Below are positions 36,501 to 47,770 of a stretch of 64,000 nucleotides of DNA, in pieces. A program made the translations under genes and the position numbers. Position 1 is the stretch's first letter. Each line of letters starts with the position of its first letter. This stretch comes from Sphagnum magellanicum (lineage: Eukaryota > Streptophyta > Sphagnopsida > Sphagnales > Sphagnaceae). The stretch is from contig CM038908.1 in the NCBI GenBank assembly GCA_021904315.1, positions 12,668,501-12,732,500 on the forward strand. The letters run 5' to 3'. Below the pieces are notes generated by a model that was not told the DNA's origin, did no database searches, and worked only from the letters and a program-made list of their open reading frames with translations.

Positions 36501-37500
36501 TTTAAAGTTTTTATTTAAATTTAAATATTAATAAAAAGAATTCCAATAACTATGTTTAGAATTAAATTATTAAAATTCAGATTTTTTTTTTCAAATTCAA
36601 TAATTTAAAGAAGAATTCCAATAAAAATTTTCAAAATTGAAACATTGATTAGAATGCTTAAATAAAATTTTCATAATTGGAATTATAATTTTAGAATTAA
36701 ACATATTTTTTGAATACAAATAATAATTTTAAAAATTAATATTTAAAACTTCAATAATAAATAACATTTTTAAAATTCAAATATCATTTTAAAAATTAAA
36801 ATAACTAATTTCAAAGTTTAAATATTAATTTTCAGGTTCATTATGTGAACAATATACATACATATGCATATTTATTGTACACACAAACACACACGCACAC
36901 GCACACACAGATATATCATGAATATAATTTTAATGCATAGATAAAAATACACCCCTATGTCATTGTAAAATACCTTTAGGATGCAACTAATTTGGTGACT
37001 ATTACGACTAATGAAACATATCAACCTATTAATGAATGAAAATAGACCTAAAATCCATCTAACCAATAGGATGAAATTTCTAATGTTGCATGATAATTGT
37101 GAAAATGATCAAAATAGTTGAAATTTGGTCTTGTAGTTGTAAATACTCCCAAATATAGTTGTAAATGACTACAAGTCGCATGTAATCGCAAATGGAGTAA
37201 TTACATTTTAGCTGATTTTTACTAATGCATCCATCCATCCATACTCCAAAAATTCATTACCAATATTAACAAACGTTGGCCCTTAATTAGCCTTAAGTGA
37301 AAAACTTGAGTTCCCAACACTTGGGTCCAAAATCCCAGCATGTTATTTTCGAAATTGAATGCTTAATTTGAACCCCATCTAAATTACATGAATTTTTCCT
37401 AAGAACAAGTCTACCACTTGAGGCTAACCATTGTATAACACTGATTTTGGTACACATATAACATTGGTTTTAATAAGCATGTATACAATATAAGAGAACA
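36501..37500. other. AT-rich DNA, no gene
   Basis: It contains a short CA/CG dinucleotide run (36880-36910) and a block with repeated GTAGTTGTAAAT-like motifs (37130-37200). Nothing codes. Confidence 0.4.
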
Positions 37501-37529
37501 AAAAAAAAAAAAAACTAACAAATAAAAGA

Positions 37530-38145
37530 AATAACTCCCAAAAGACAAGGGGGCTATGCTTCTTGCCCTAAATTCAAATGCATGTACACAATAGATGAAA
37601 AAGAAAAAGAAAAAAAAGTTCCCAAAAGACAAGGGGGCCATGCTTTTTGCCCCAAACCCAAAAACTTGTACACAATATAAGGAAAAAACAAATTAGCTAA
37701 CAAATAAAAGCAAGGAATGAGACAAACCATGCCACATGTATATAAGATGTTAGAACACCCAAAAGACATAGGGTATAAAATTTTTTAAAAAAAACAGCAA
37801 AAAAAAAAGGTTAAAAAGTGAGATGCATACTAAATGTCTCAAGAAGGTTTAGTAAATATGCTTGTTGCCCCAAGCTAGTAGCCCCCACACATGACTTGTT
37901 GTGCTTCTTGCCCCAAACCTAAAAGCAAAACAAATATAAGAAAAAAACAAGCCAATAAAACAAAATAAGGAATGAAACAAATTTGGATAACACATGTACA
38001 TATTCTTTGCTAAAAAACATTCAAAAGACAAGAGGTATGAGAAAAAAATAGCAAAAGAAAAAGGGTTAGAAAGTGAAATGTATGTACTAGTTCTTCCCCA
38101 CAAGTTGTTCAAGTGTTTGTTGCCCAAACCAAAGACCTTGTGCAC
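37530..38145. repeat. Nested tandem duplications (85-bp and 256-bp periods)
   Basis: 'CCCAAAAGACAAGGGGGC' with 'ATGCTT(C/T)TTGCCC' appears at about 37536 and 37621, an 85-bp step. A larger unit containing 'AAGGAATGA(G/A)ACAAA', 'CAAAAGACA' and 'GAAAAAGGTTA(G/A)AAAGTGA' is repeated with GGAATGA anchors at 37713 and 37969, a 256-bp step. Confidence 0.7.
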
Positions 38146-39480
38146 ATTCTTATTTCTACTTCTTTCCCCAAATTCGCCTCCTTACAAATCAACCTTGAGC
38201 TTGTTCCCTAAATAAACCAACAATCCAAAACCTTGTAAAAGCAAATGTTACATAATAAAAAAAAAAATCAAAAATAAAAAATTCAAAGATTATACACATA
38301 AAAGGTGTCACATGCTTGTTAAACTAGTCAAAACCAACCAAGATTTGAGCTTAGTTGCAAATCAAAGGTTTTAGATGAATGTCACATGTTGTTGAAGTGG
38401 TGAATGTGGAAGAGAACTTGGACTTCTTGTGTAGGTTATTTCTTCACCTTCACTTATTTAGGGCTTACATAACTTTAGGGTTTTACACCTTAATGGATAG
38501 ATCTACACCCTTATTTATTTAGGTCCTATTGTTCCCTATCTTTATTATAAAATACTTATTATAAAAATGTCAATATATAATAAGTTTTAAGAACTCAAAA
38601 AAAACATTAAACCCTTTGGATGTAGACCCTTGTTCAAGAAAAAATAAAATTATACTTTTAAAAATCATTTTTGAATATTTTTTTAAAAACTCAATAATTT
38701 ATTTTTTTTGGTGCCATTAGGTGAAAGCATGGTAAAGTATATAGAAAAAGTTGTCAAAAAAATATCAATCTAAAAAAAAGGTAGTTTTTCACGAAAACAC
38801 AAGAAAGTATATTCTAATTTTACTTAAATTTCATTTTGAAACTATTGAATCTTCAATTGGGTTTATTGTAAATCAATTACAGAATTTTTAAAACTTTGAA
38901 ATAATAAAAGTAGGGAATAAGTAGATTTGAAATTGATTGGTCAATATAGTGTTCAAACCTACTTTTTCATTAGAAAATTTAATAAATATACATTTATGAA
39001 ATTATAACATAAAGATGATTGTATGTTCAAAGGCCTCACCAAAAAACAAATTTATTTTTTCTTTGGTAGAATATACTTTACACATATTTGAATCAAATGT
39101 TACATTATAAAAAGTAAGTTTTAAAAAGCTACTTGCATTTTAAAAAATCTACTTGAAACTTACTTTTATAATGCAAAATTAAAAAATTAGTACATAATAA
39201 TGAAGAAGCTAGTATTTTGTTATTTATCATTCAACTAAAAAAATTAAATATATAACAATTTTGTGATGGGTTTTGATCCTATTTCTTTTTCACTTGACAA
39301 GTAGACTAGCAAGTACTTTAATTATACACTTTATTATGCTTTCACCCCCATTGAATTCTCTTCAATTTTTTTCTTCCTAAAGGTGCTATTAAAAACTACA
39401 TCATTAAAAAATTTAAAAGTTTCATAAGCATTAGAAATTATAATAAAAAGTTCAAACACCCTGAAAGAGTTGCTACCCCG
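38146..39480. other. AT-rich intergenic DNA
   Basis: Homopolymer-rich sequence (A and T runs) with no recognisable gene, RNA or repeat structure beyond short direct repeats near 39110-39170. Confidence 0.5.
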
Positions 39481-39559
39481 GGATATGATCTGAATCCTTC
39501 TAATTTGCTCAAGCTGAATTTCACATTAGAAGCATGATCATGAGCCGCCAGCTAAAGTG

Positions 39560-40450
39560 TCCTAATTCCAAGACGTTGTGCAACACATCCATCGGAGATC
39601 CGGCTTAATCAGAATATGCACCGGCTGCCCTGATACAATCCCACCAATTGTCAAGAGTAAAGGGTTCAACCCTGAACCCTGAACCCTTCTGCTCATGGCT
39701 GGCGTAGTGCAGAAAAGCTCCGGCAGAGCTTCGACGTCATGACTCATGTCTAGCAGCTCTCGACAAATTACCTGCAAGCTGGCGAATTTCTCTTGCATAT
39801 CCTAGTGCACCTTCCTGAACATATCAACTCTTAACATGAATGTCAACCAAGGGACACTCGAAGCTATAAGATCTGCGTGTACTAGGCCCTAGTTCTAATT
39901 ATTCCAGGCAAAGCGACTCAAGATCAGTGTTGATCCAGGACTGCAACTTGTTGCGGCTCGTTCGATAATTCCGCCGTCTTCAAGAGCTTTGCAATTTTAA
40001 GATTCTAATTAGGAGAATTCATACTTACCAATCATCTTCCTCATATTTCTGAACCTGCTCGAATTACCCGGGGCATACAATCACCAGTACTAGCTAAACA
40101 GGATCATGTATCAAGGATCTGGAGTCCAACTAGCGAGAGCCAACCACGCACGTCAATGGACATCCTTACGTGGCCAGCGTCTGATGCCAGCATGGAGAAC
40201 TCACTCGCTCGAGCAGTAGTCGATGTTCACGAGACAGGAGGATCGAATTGATGACGTTGGCTGCTGCGGGCAACTACTTACAAGCTCGGCAGCTCCAAAT
40301 ACAACCTGTGTGCTAGCAGCTCTATATAAACCCATCATACAGTCACGCCTGAATGCCATACTACCCTTTGTGTTCAGGAATCTCTTCTGCTCCTCATTCA
40401 ATTTGTGAATTGCACTGATAAATCCGTTCAACAGCTTGTTGGATTTTTCT
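39560..40450 (-). other. Possible degraded or non-coding multi-exon transcript opposite the PLATZ promoter
   Basis: Composition changes sharply to about 50% GC at 39480. On the minus strand a frame with NEEQKRFLNTKGSMAFRR ends at a CTT|GTAAGT donor (exon end 40282). A second piece ends at TTG|GTAAGT (exon end 40029, FEQVQKYEEDDW). Further pieces include LQSWINTDLESLCLE (about 39910-39950) and FASLQVICRELLDMSHDV (about 39740-39790). I recognise no family. It could be a diverged host gene, a long non-coding RNA, or chance in GC-rich DNA. Confidence 0.22.
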
Positions 40451-40533
40451 TGAGAATTTCAGCCATTTGGAGAGCTTGTATTCCGAGTTCCTAATTTAAG
40501 GGGTTTCGCGTTGAGTCGACCTTTACAGCAGCG

Positions 40534-41822
40534 ATGGCAATGAGCTCTCATGCCCAGGCCGATATGCTGTTAGCGCTCATCACTACGAACTTCCCAGGTA
40601 ATTGGGCACCATCTCTAGCTAGTTACAGCTCTTGGGACTCTAGGACGTGCAAGATACTTTTCTGAGGTTTTCTCCCGGCGCCACAGAAGTTGTTACTAAC
40701 TTGATCATAGTATTCTTGGAATCTCCTGATGTCTTTAGTAATTCCATGTTCTTCATTGCATTCGTGTGTCCGCAACAGCTTCTCCACGGGACTCTCAGGT
40801 CATGACTAATCTTTCACAAACATGCAGTTCTTGGTCTAATCTGCTTCTGTAGACAATTGAGTCATAATTTGCGGCAAGTGCTCAAGCTACTAGCTTTAGT
40901 ATTGTTGAGAACTTCACAGATGCAGTATTTATCTAATTTGGATCAGTGTTCAATGTAATGTACTCTGGAACTAGCAAGCAATTTAGCACTAGGTTACAAG
41001 GTCTCCGCATCACATGAATTGTCAGCTGCATGCATGAGTTTCAAGGTCATTGATCTATTTCTAAGTATATGTATTGCAGATCCAGAGTCTTCGGCGCGTG
41101 GACACAAGACATTCTTCTGCACATCATGCAACACCGGACCGCATCCGCTGAACCTGTTCGTGGAAGAGGGCAAACAACATCACGGGCACAACAAGCTGCA
41201 AGTGTAACGAACTTCAAACCGACCTAGTGTCCTTGAAGAGGAGATCGGAAATTTACTAGTGGATCTGCAAAGCATCCAGAGATATTCCATCAACCAAAAG
41301 ACCGTGGTATTCATTACCGGTCCAAATTCTAAAATCTACTGTCCCAACCCGAAGTCGAATATGATCCGTAACGCCTCCTGCAACAGCAGCAGCTTACAAC
41401 TACCTGTCTCAGCTCATGCGACTCCTAGCTGCGCAAAATGCACCAAACTCTTGAACAAAGCTACTGGTGGCCGCTTCTCCAGCAGCAGCAGCCTCTTCTG
41501 TTCTCTAGGCTGCAAATTCGCAGAACAGCTATTCAACATGCAGGCAGATCGAATCAATGCAGCACCTCTCGCTGCAGTTACTGGGGCAAACGTTAACACA
41601 GTGCAGCACTCAACCAAGCAGTCACAAGAAGCTTTAGCTGACCCTAATCATACTACTAGTGATGGTGCTAGATCTAATGCTGTAGCACCCACAGAGGAAG
41701 TTTGTCTTCATGGCCAGGGTCTAAATGCCTGCAGATCAACTGGAAGATCAAGCAAGAGGAGACTACAAAGCGGCTTGAACAGGAGGACCATACTGGCACC
41801 ACAAAGGGCACCACTCTCTTGA
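40534..41822 (+). pseudogene. PLATZ zinc-binding protein gene with one in-frame stop
   Basis: PLATZ proteins are plant-specific zinc-dependent, A/T-rich-DNA-binding regulators. Exon 1 (40534-40597, MAMSSHAQADMLLALITTNF) joins in phase through a GT-AG intron to exon 2 (41080-41822). Family landmarks: FFCTSC and HHGHNKLQV (equivalent of the H-x2-H and LLQI region), IQRYSINQKTVVF (equivalent of VQSYTINSAKVVF), CAKC, FCSLGCK, and a terminal RRTILAPQRAPLS like the usual RRKGxPHRAP tail. A TAA at 41205-41207 falls just after KLQV, with the same frame open on both sides for 41 and 205 codons. Some zinc-ligand positions of the first half are missing. Either this is a young pseudogene, or the stop lies in a very short intron: a CAA|GTGTAA donor sits there, but the only frame-keeping acceptor gives 39 nt. 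Confidence 0.7.
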
Positions 41823-42177
41823 CAACCAAGATGCTGGAGTGATGAAGCAAGGATAGGACCCTCTGCAATGTGTAAGTAATTCCACCAAGTTAGGTCTGCA
41901 ATGACTGTAAGTAATTCTGGACACCAAGTTAGGTCAGCTGGTCTGAATGTTCACTAGGTATTACAGTGAACTGTGAGTTCTTTTTTTGGTAAATGCATAG
42001 AATATGTGAAGGACTGGGATTGTGGCAGATTATTATGTCATTTTCTTGCCCACATAATATGACATAATCTTCCAACCTGAAGAGTATACACTCGTAATTT
42101 GGTAATTAAGTGACCAAAATTTCTGTTGAGCATGAGATTTTTAAAATCGTTGAATCTGCCCCCCCAGACATTAATGT
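41823..42177. other. 3' flank of the PLATZ locus
   Basis: A direct repeat of 'GCAATG(A)(C)TGTAAGTAATTC' and 'CCACCAAGTTAGGTC' lies at 41866-41935. No further gene is visible. Confidence 0.4.
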
Positions 42178-42290
42178 TATGGAATGGCCTCACCCTTGCC
42201 CCATTATGTTGGGTGCGTCACCTAGCTCACCCTAGCAGGCTTGCCGGGCAAATTACCTGACATAATGGGCAAGGGCTTGACCATTTCATA
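42178..42290. other. Foldback: 36-37 bp inverted repeat with 40-nt loop
   Basis: Left arm 42178-42214 and right arm 42255-42290 are inverted copies with about five mismatches and one bulge. Both contain the core CCCTTGCCC(C)ATTATGT. The loop is GC-rich (CACCTAGCTCACCC...GCCGGGC). A partial extra copy of the core, TTGCCCACATAATATG, lies upstream at about 42048. This is either a MITE-like terminal structure or a hairpin RNA gene. Confidence 0.6.
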
Positions 42291-45200
42291 GTACATAATT
42301 TCCTATTTTAATCTGTTGCTGGTTTGAACTTTCCATGTAAGTAGCAGAGTCATTACATGAAGAGTCTATTGTTGGAAATGCAATTTATGAACTTAACATG
42401 CATCATGTGTGACCCAAAAGATGGGATCCAGGGCTTGAGGGACAGAGCTAGATGATCAATCAAGTACATGTGCATATAGAATTGGGAACAGCTCAGCTTC
42501 ATTGTTGATCTTTGAACATTCAATGAGGCAAATCAATAATTTTGATGAGGTCAATGTCCAATATATTCACAATTAGCAGTTCTTCATCCCAAGTCTTGGA
42601 TTGGCAACTTTAATCCAGAGCCTTGGTAAAAGGATAATTATCAATTCTATAATTATGCATAGATTCAATGTTTGAAGTGGAGTTATTAAGTAAAGTATGG
42701 CAGAGTTCTGAAATCAAGCACAAGTTTTAAGTTGGGAAGAATAACCTCTTGATGCCTACCAAAGGCCCTAACTTCTACAGCCTACGACCCTAGATATAGC
42801 TACTAAAGGATCGGTGCTACCTGGAGCATAAGGTTAGGGCTCTCCATCATGCTCGCAACTTCAGCTAGCATCAAGATTTTAATATGCCGACTTGTAATAT
42901 ATATATATGGTCAATTGCTAATCGAATAAGATGTATTCCTCTGCCCAGGTAGCTCTTGGATAAATATTACTTCATATAACTAAATGACATGAAACCATCA
43001 TGGCTAGGATGCTGCAGGATTAGGGATTCCCTATTGATCACAAGTAGGCATGTCTAGACATTGATGTGTTTCTTCTACATGAAGTCTACAGTGTTACATA
43101 AACACTGTCTACATAACAGATAAAGAAACACAGGGAAAACCACAACTTAAAACATTTGTATTTCTACATTGATTTGTTATTAAATTAGGTCTACAAACCA
43201 AGGAGGAAACTTAAAATGAGGATTGGGATTTATAAATCAACAAAATATATATTTCCTCTTTTCTCAAATACAAACGAAAATGAAGTTTAATTACTAGAAA
43301 TGGTAAATAACTTTTTTGAATTTACAAAGTTATACATGAAACCTTATGGATTCAGGGAACATTGTCCTGGGACTGATGTTTCCATATTTTTTCCCATTAC
43401 AACATGGCTTGAATCATGCAATGAAATAATTTATCTTAAACATAAGTTCACCTTGAGTGCTCTTCCATGCAGTAAGAAAAATTAGATATTTAGATGTTGG
43501 TCTCACAATCACCTAGAGAAAATGATCTTCCTTTTTTGAAAGGTTTAAATAATTTGTTCACCATCATGGTGAGGATGCAATTACATGTTAGAAAATTGTG
43601 AAAAGCAACAAGAGTCTACAAACAGTAATAAAATTCGTGCAAACTTTTTCACTCACTCAATCTCACACTACTCAGAATGTCGGCCCCAATGAAGCTGTGC
43701 AATGTATTTTCCTGATCATAAGGGTTGAAATGAAAATTGTGGCAACCACATTTGCTGACCAAATTTTTTAAGATGTTTTTGAGACCTGAAAACTGCATGA
43801 ATATAGTGCAATTGCAAGCTCGCAACCTATCAGAGTTCTTTAGTGTGCAAGGAAAGGAAGCAAGTTCAAATGAATTCAGCTCACTTGAGGGGCCCCTAGT
43901 CGTCATCGACCAATCCAATGCTTTCAAAATTTGCAAATTTCATATGTTTCACAAATCCTCAATGAATTCCGACAAAACCAAATGATGGAGAAGCAAAGGG
44001 TAGTCTATTAGAATTATTCCAAAAGATTTTCTTAGAATCTATCATTGACGGAAGGTAGTTTGTTTGTTTTGTTTGTTGTCACATTTAGATCTCCCAAACC
44101 ACAGTGCCTCTTGCCATGCTCTTGGCTCTTGGTACCATTGGAAAGCCCTTGATGAGTAGGGGTGCGCACCGAGTTCGTGTCATAATGTTTAGAGTTGGTT
44201 TCTTAATGTTTCGACCTACAGTGCAGAAGTTATTGAATATTGAACACTTTGTTGAGTGAAAGTTAATTTTAATCAAAACTAAAAATTATAGGGGAATTTC
44301 AGCACACTCTTGGTATTTTTGGAAAGCCTTCAGTGAGTAGGATTTAATGAAGTGATTTGGAAATTTTCAAAGCTAAGGTGCAGGAGATATTGAATTTTGA
44401 GTAATCTTACAGGCCTCTGGCTTCAAAATAAAGCTATTGCTCCTAAGGTGACATTCCTGCACCTACTTCCAAGGTCAGCAGATCCTTGATGGCAGCTCTA
44501 TTGCCGATTTCCCTTCTCAATGATCAATGTGAGCAATGACACCGCCCCTTAGCATACACAAGGGACCATTTTATTTTGCAACTGTTGGTACATTTGCTTT
44601 CTCACACTTTCATAATTGGCTGAAATACATAACTTGGGCGATGACTAAATCACATGCTTTTGAGGTTTCTGTATGCCTTCCAACCAGAATTTTGTAAATA
44701 TAATTAGTTCAAATACCTTTGTTAAATGATACTCCATTGATACATTTTCATCCACTATTTTCATTTTTCCAGCCAAAATGGGACATTTCAGAAATTGTTT
44801 ATGAAGGTTTCTTAATTGATGAGACTTGTGGAAGGCTTAAGGATGCTTCCATAGCTGTCAATCTCCCTTTAGTATGTACATATACATGTGATCTAGCAAT
44901 TTGCTACCCATAGATTGATGAACACTACTGGCAAGTGTGGCCTTACAACCTAGTCTTCTACACTTTCCATATATCCATGTTTCATTTCTTTTAAGAAGTG
45001 GCAGAATTCCATTTGGGTACACAATTAGCATATTCTTATTCTTGTTCATAAACTATTATGTTATAGGTCATCATAGTTCTCATAACCAGATGTTATAATA
45101 ACATGCTTCCAGAAAAAAAAGATGAAAATCATTTAAGATGCATGGGTGCAGTGTAGATATAAAGGAGTCACAATTTACCAGTTTTCATTGCAAAACAGTT

Positions 45201-46660
45201 TTTATGTGACTCTTTACAATATGTGCATTCCACCAACTTGGAAACTTAGTGTTGTTGTTTTTTGAATTGTTTTACATTGTACACTTGTTAAATAGTCAGG
45301 TTTACTTACTGACACATCAATACCATAGCCATAAGAGTGTTTAATTGTTCGTTCTAAAATAATGTTTTCCACCTTAATGCCTTAACACAATTTGTATATA
45401 ATAACTTGTAATGGTTGCATGGATTATTGTCTATTTTTGCAAAACCTCTTTGCTCTGTAATAAACATATTGTATCTATGTTTTTGTCTCTTTGTATCAAT
45501 AGATCTTTTTTTAATGTTTTTCATTCTAATGTCAAGTTTGTTTATAACACAGAGTGAATTTTCAATATGAAATTGGTGACTTTCTCTTAAGATGTACTTG
45601 AGAACATTCAATTTGATTTCATGGGCGTATTAGGTGCTTGTCACATCCCTCATGGTGTTGTGTATGTGTGCATTGTGCATGGTGACTAGAACTCAAGACT
45701 GGAACTCCAGTTGAATTGCATCTGTGCATGTTCACCACACATACATATGTTTGCCAAATTGCTTGAGGTTATTTTTGTTGGGCCATACCATTAGGGCTTT
45801 CAGCAACAACTTTGCATACACTTGGTTCTACAATATCATAAATAGCTTGACTTATGGACATAAACTAGGTGATCTTCAAACATATTTGTATAAAACTAAT
45901 AACTTAAAACTAGCTTAAAAACTATGTATGGTGGACTTAAGGTCAAGAAATAGATATGTGGAGGCAAATGATTTGATATTTCATTTATTTCAAAAACTTA
46001 CTAACCTGGCATGCATCTCATTTTATTTCATTCTTGTGCAATTTTGAATTAAATGGGTGTAGTCACAATCCAACAAGCCAAAAAGCATGTTGGGCAACCA
46101 CCAAAACTCTATAAAAATTGTAATTTTGTTAGATATATTTTTGTGATGCCACTTGAATGTCATGTTAATTATGGAATGTAGTGTTAAATGACTAATATGA
46201 ATGTTGAAGAATTCAAAACAAAAATTCAAAAAAAAATTTGGGTTTTGGTTTTAATAAAGGACCTTTGAACTTGAACAATAATTGCATCAAAAGCAATCAA
46301 TTTTGCAAATTACTAAATCAAAGATTCTCTTTATAAAAGAACTTTGATGAGAAAAAAAATTGAGATGATGTTAATTGATTATCCACATTCAAAAAGCACT
46401 CACAATTTGAAAGTTGTGAAATTTTTTAATTTTAAAAATTAAAAATCTATTGAAAAGAATTTTAAAATTCCAAAAATCCTTTACCACATGTAAATGGGGT
46501 GTAATGTACATGACATCTAAAACAATGTTGTAGTTTATGAAAAAATAAAATAAAGCATTAAATAATTAGCATATTTTCATACAATTTGAAATTAAGATAA
46601 TTTTTCAAAAAAAAATGTAAAATTTTTACACTTAAAAAAAATTTAGTTATTCATGAAAAA
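42291..46660. other. Intergenic DNA with one dispersed repeat copy
   Basis: No gene is recognised. 44050-44410 is a member of a dispersed family also seen at 50575-50905. The rest is AT-rich with short open frames only. Confidence 0.45.
44050..44410 (+). repeat. Dispersed repeat copy A (partner at 50575-50905)
   Basis: It shares the ordered phrases 'TTTGTTT(G)TTTTGTTTG', 'AGATC(T)CC..AAACC(A/T)', 'TTGAATATTGAA', 'AAAAATT(T/A)..AGGGGAAT', 'ATT(T)GGAAAG(A)CCTT(G)A' and 'GGAGATATTGA(A/T)TTTT' with copy B in the same orientation. Identity is around 65-70% by eye. Confidence 0.6.
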
Positions 46661-46676
46661 TTAATACAAAAAATTT

Positions 46677-46778
46677 GATGTATTGAAAAAATTATATGTA
46701 TTTTTAATAACATATTGCAAAAGATTTGATGTATTGAAAAAATTATATGTATTTTTAATAACATATTGCAAAAGATTT
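46677..46778. repeat. Exact 51-bp tandem duplication
   Basis: Two copies, 46677-46727 and 46728-46778, appear identical base for base. The unit length is a multiple of three. The event must be recent relative to the decayed surroundings. Confidence 0.9.
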
Positions 46779-46919
46779 GATCCCAAAAATCCTTTCTATG
46801 ATAAAATGAAAATGATCACAAAAAGGATTGCAATCCTTGAGTCTTTCGTCACCGTTGGCTCATTTGATTGTGATCACAGCCAAATAAAATTTTAAACTTT
46901 AATGAGTGAAAATCTTTTA

Positions 46920-47770
46920 AGGTGTACCACACAGGACGAAAAAAACCTAGTTTTTATGCAATCTTTTTTTACCCTATATTTTGATCCCCTGTGGTGTGAA
47001 AAGAGGTAGTATAAAATCTGATCGAATCCTGGGTTTTGCGTCAAGCGACTTAGTGTGGCGGCACTCCATAATGGACTGCATAGAATTGCATGGCTTTTCC
47101 TTTGAGCTATGCATTGGATTGGGTATGGCGGCTTGTATTGATGAAGGGAGATGGCAAGTCGGCGAAAGGAGGATCGGATCAGGATGACAAGGAAGATTTT
47201 GGGGAGGCTTCTGGGAGAAGCAACGGAGGTCTGAGAAAGAAAGATCAGAGGACCGTTTTGGAAAAAGATTTTTTTGGCTGTGTAGAAGATAGAATGGAGA
47301 TAGCTAGAGAAAGTATCAGGCGGTTTTGGGGAGAATCGATAGAAGAAAATACTCTGTAGTCAGGAGCGGGGCTTAGTTCTTTTTTTTTTCCGCTACGTTG
47401 GGTATATCTAGTCAAGCATCTGCTGCAGATGAACTTCAAGAGAGAGAGACGATGAGAGGTTTAAGCTAGATTGTTGAAGTTCTGTGATTTGGGAGAGAGC
47501 TTGTGCTCTCGGGTGTAATTACTTGGTGAATATTGAATGGAATTGTTCTTTGGCTGGCATCCGCGAGTGTGCTAGCAAAACAAGAGTCTGTACTTCCGAA
47601 GGTCTGCCTGTTGTTGTGTGTGTTCATGATGCGTAGTCTATAGACCTCGGGATTAGTAGATAGATCAGGTCCTTTGAGGAGTCTGGTGATGTTTGTGCAA
47701 GATGTCAGATCAGAACATGGTTATGGTGTAGCCCCAGGGGTTCGATGGTGTAGCCTGTAAGTTTGGACCC
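46920..47770 (+). mobile_element. GC-rich island, possible LTR-retroelement fragment
   Basis: About 850 bp of clearly higher GC content stand in AT-rich DNA. The stretch 47460-47600 (GAGAGAGCTTGTGCTCTCGG, then TGTAATTACTTGGTGAATAT) has the texture of the R-U5 part of plant Copia-type LTRs. Upstream frames (47090-47359) carry no domain. I see no paired LTR, primer-binding site or protein core, so it would be a broken, partial or solo remnant. A decayed host transcript is the alternative. Confidence 0.3.

Noticed and set aside
35699-37226. Second CACTA-like element suggested by CACTAGTAGAAAAA at 35699
   Set aside because: The best candidate right end (near 37215, TTTTTACTAATG) is imperfect, and the flanking three bases do not match, so a full element cannot be supported.
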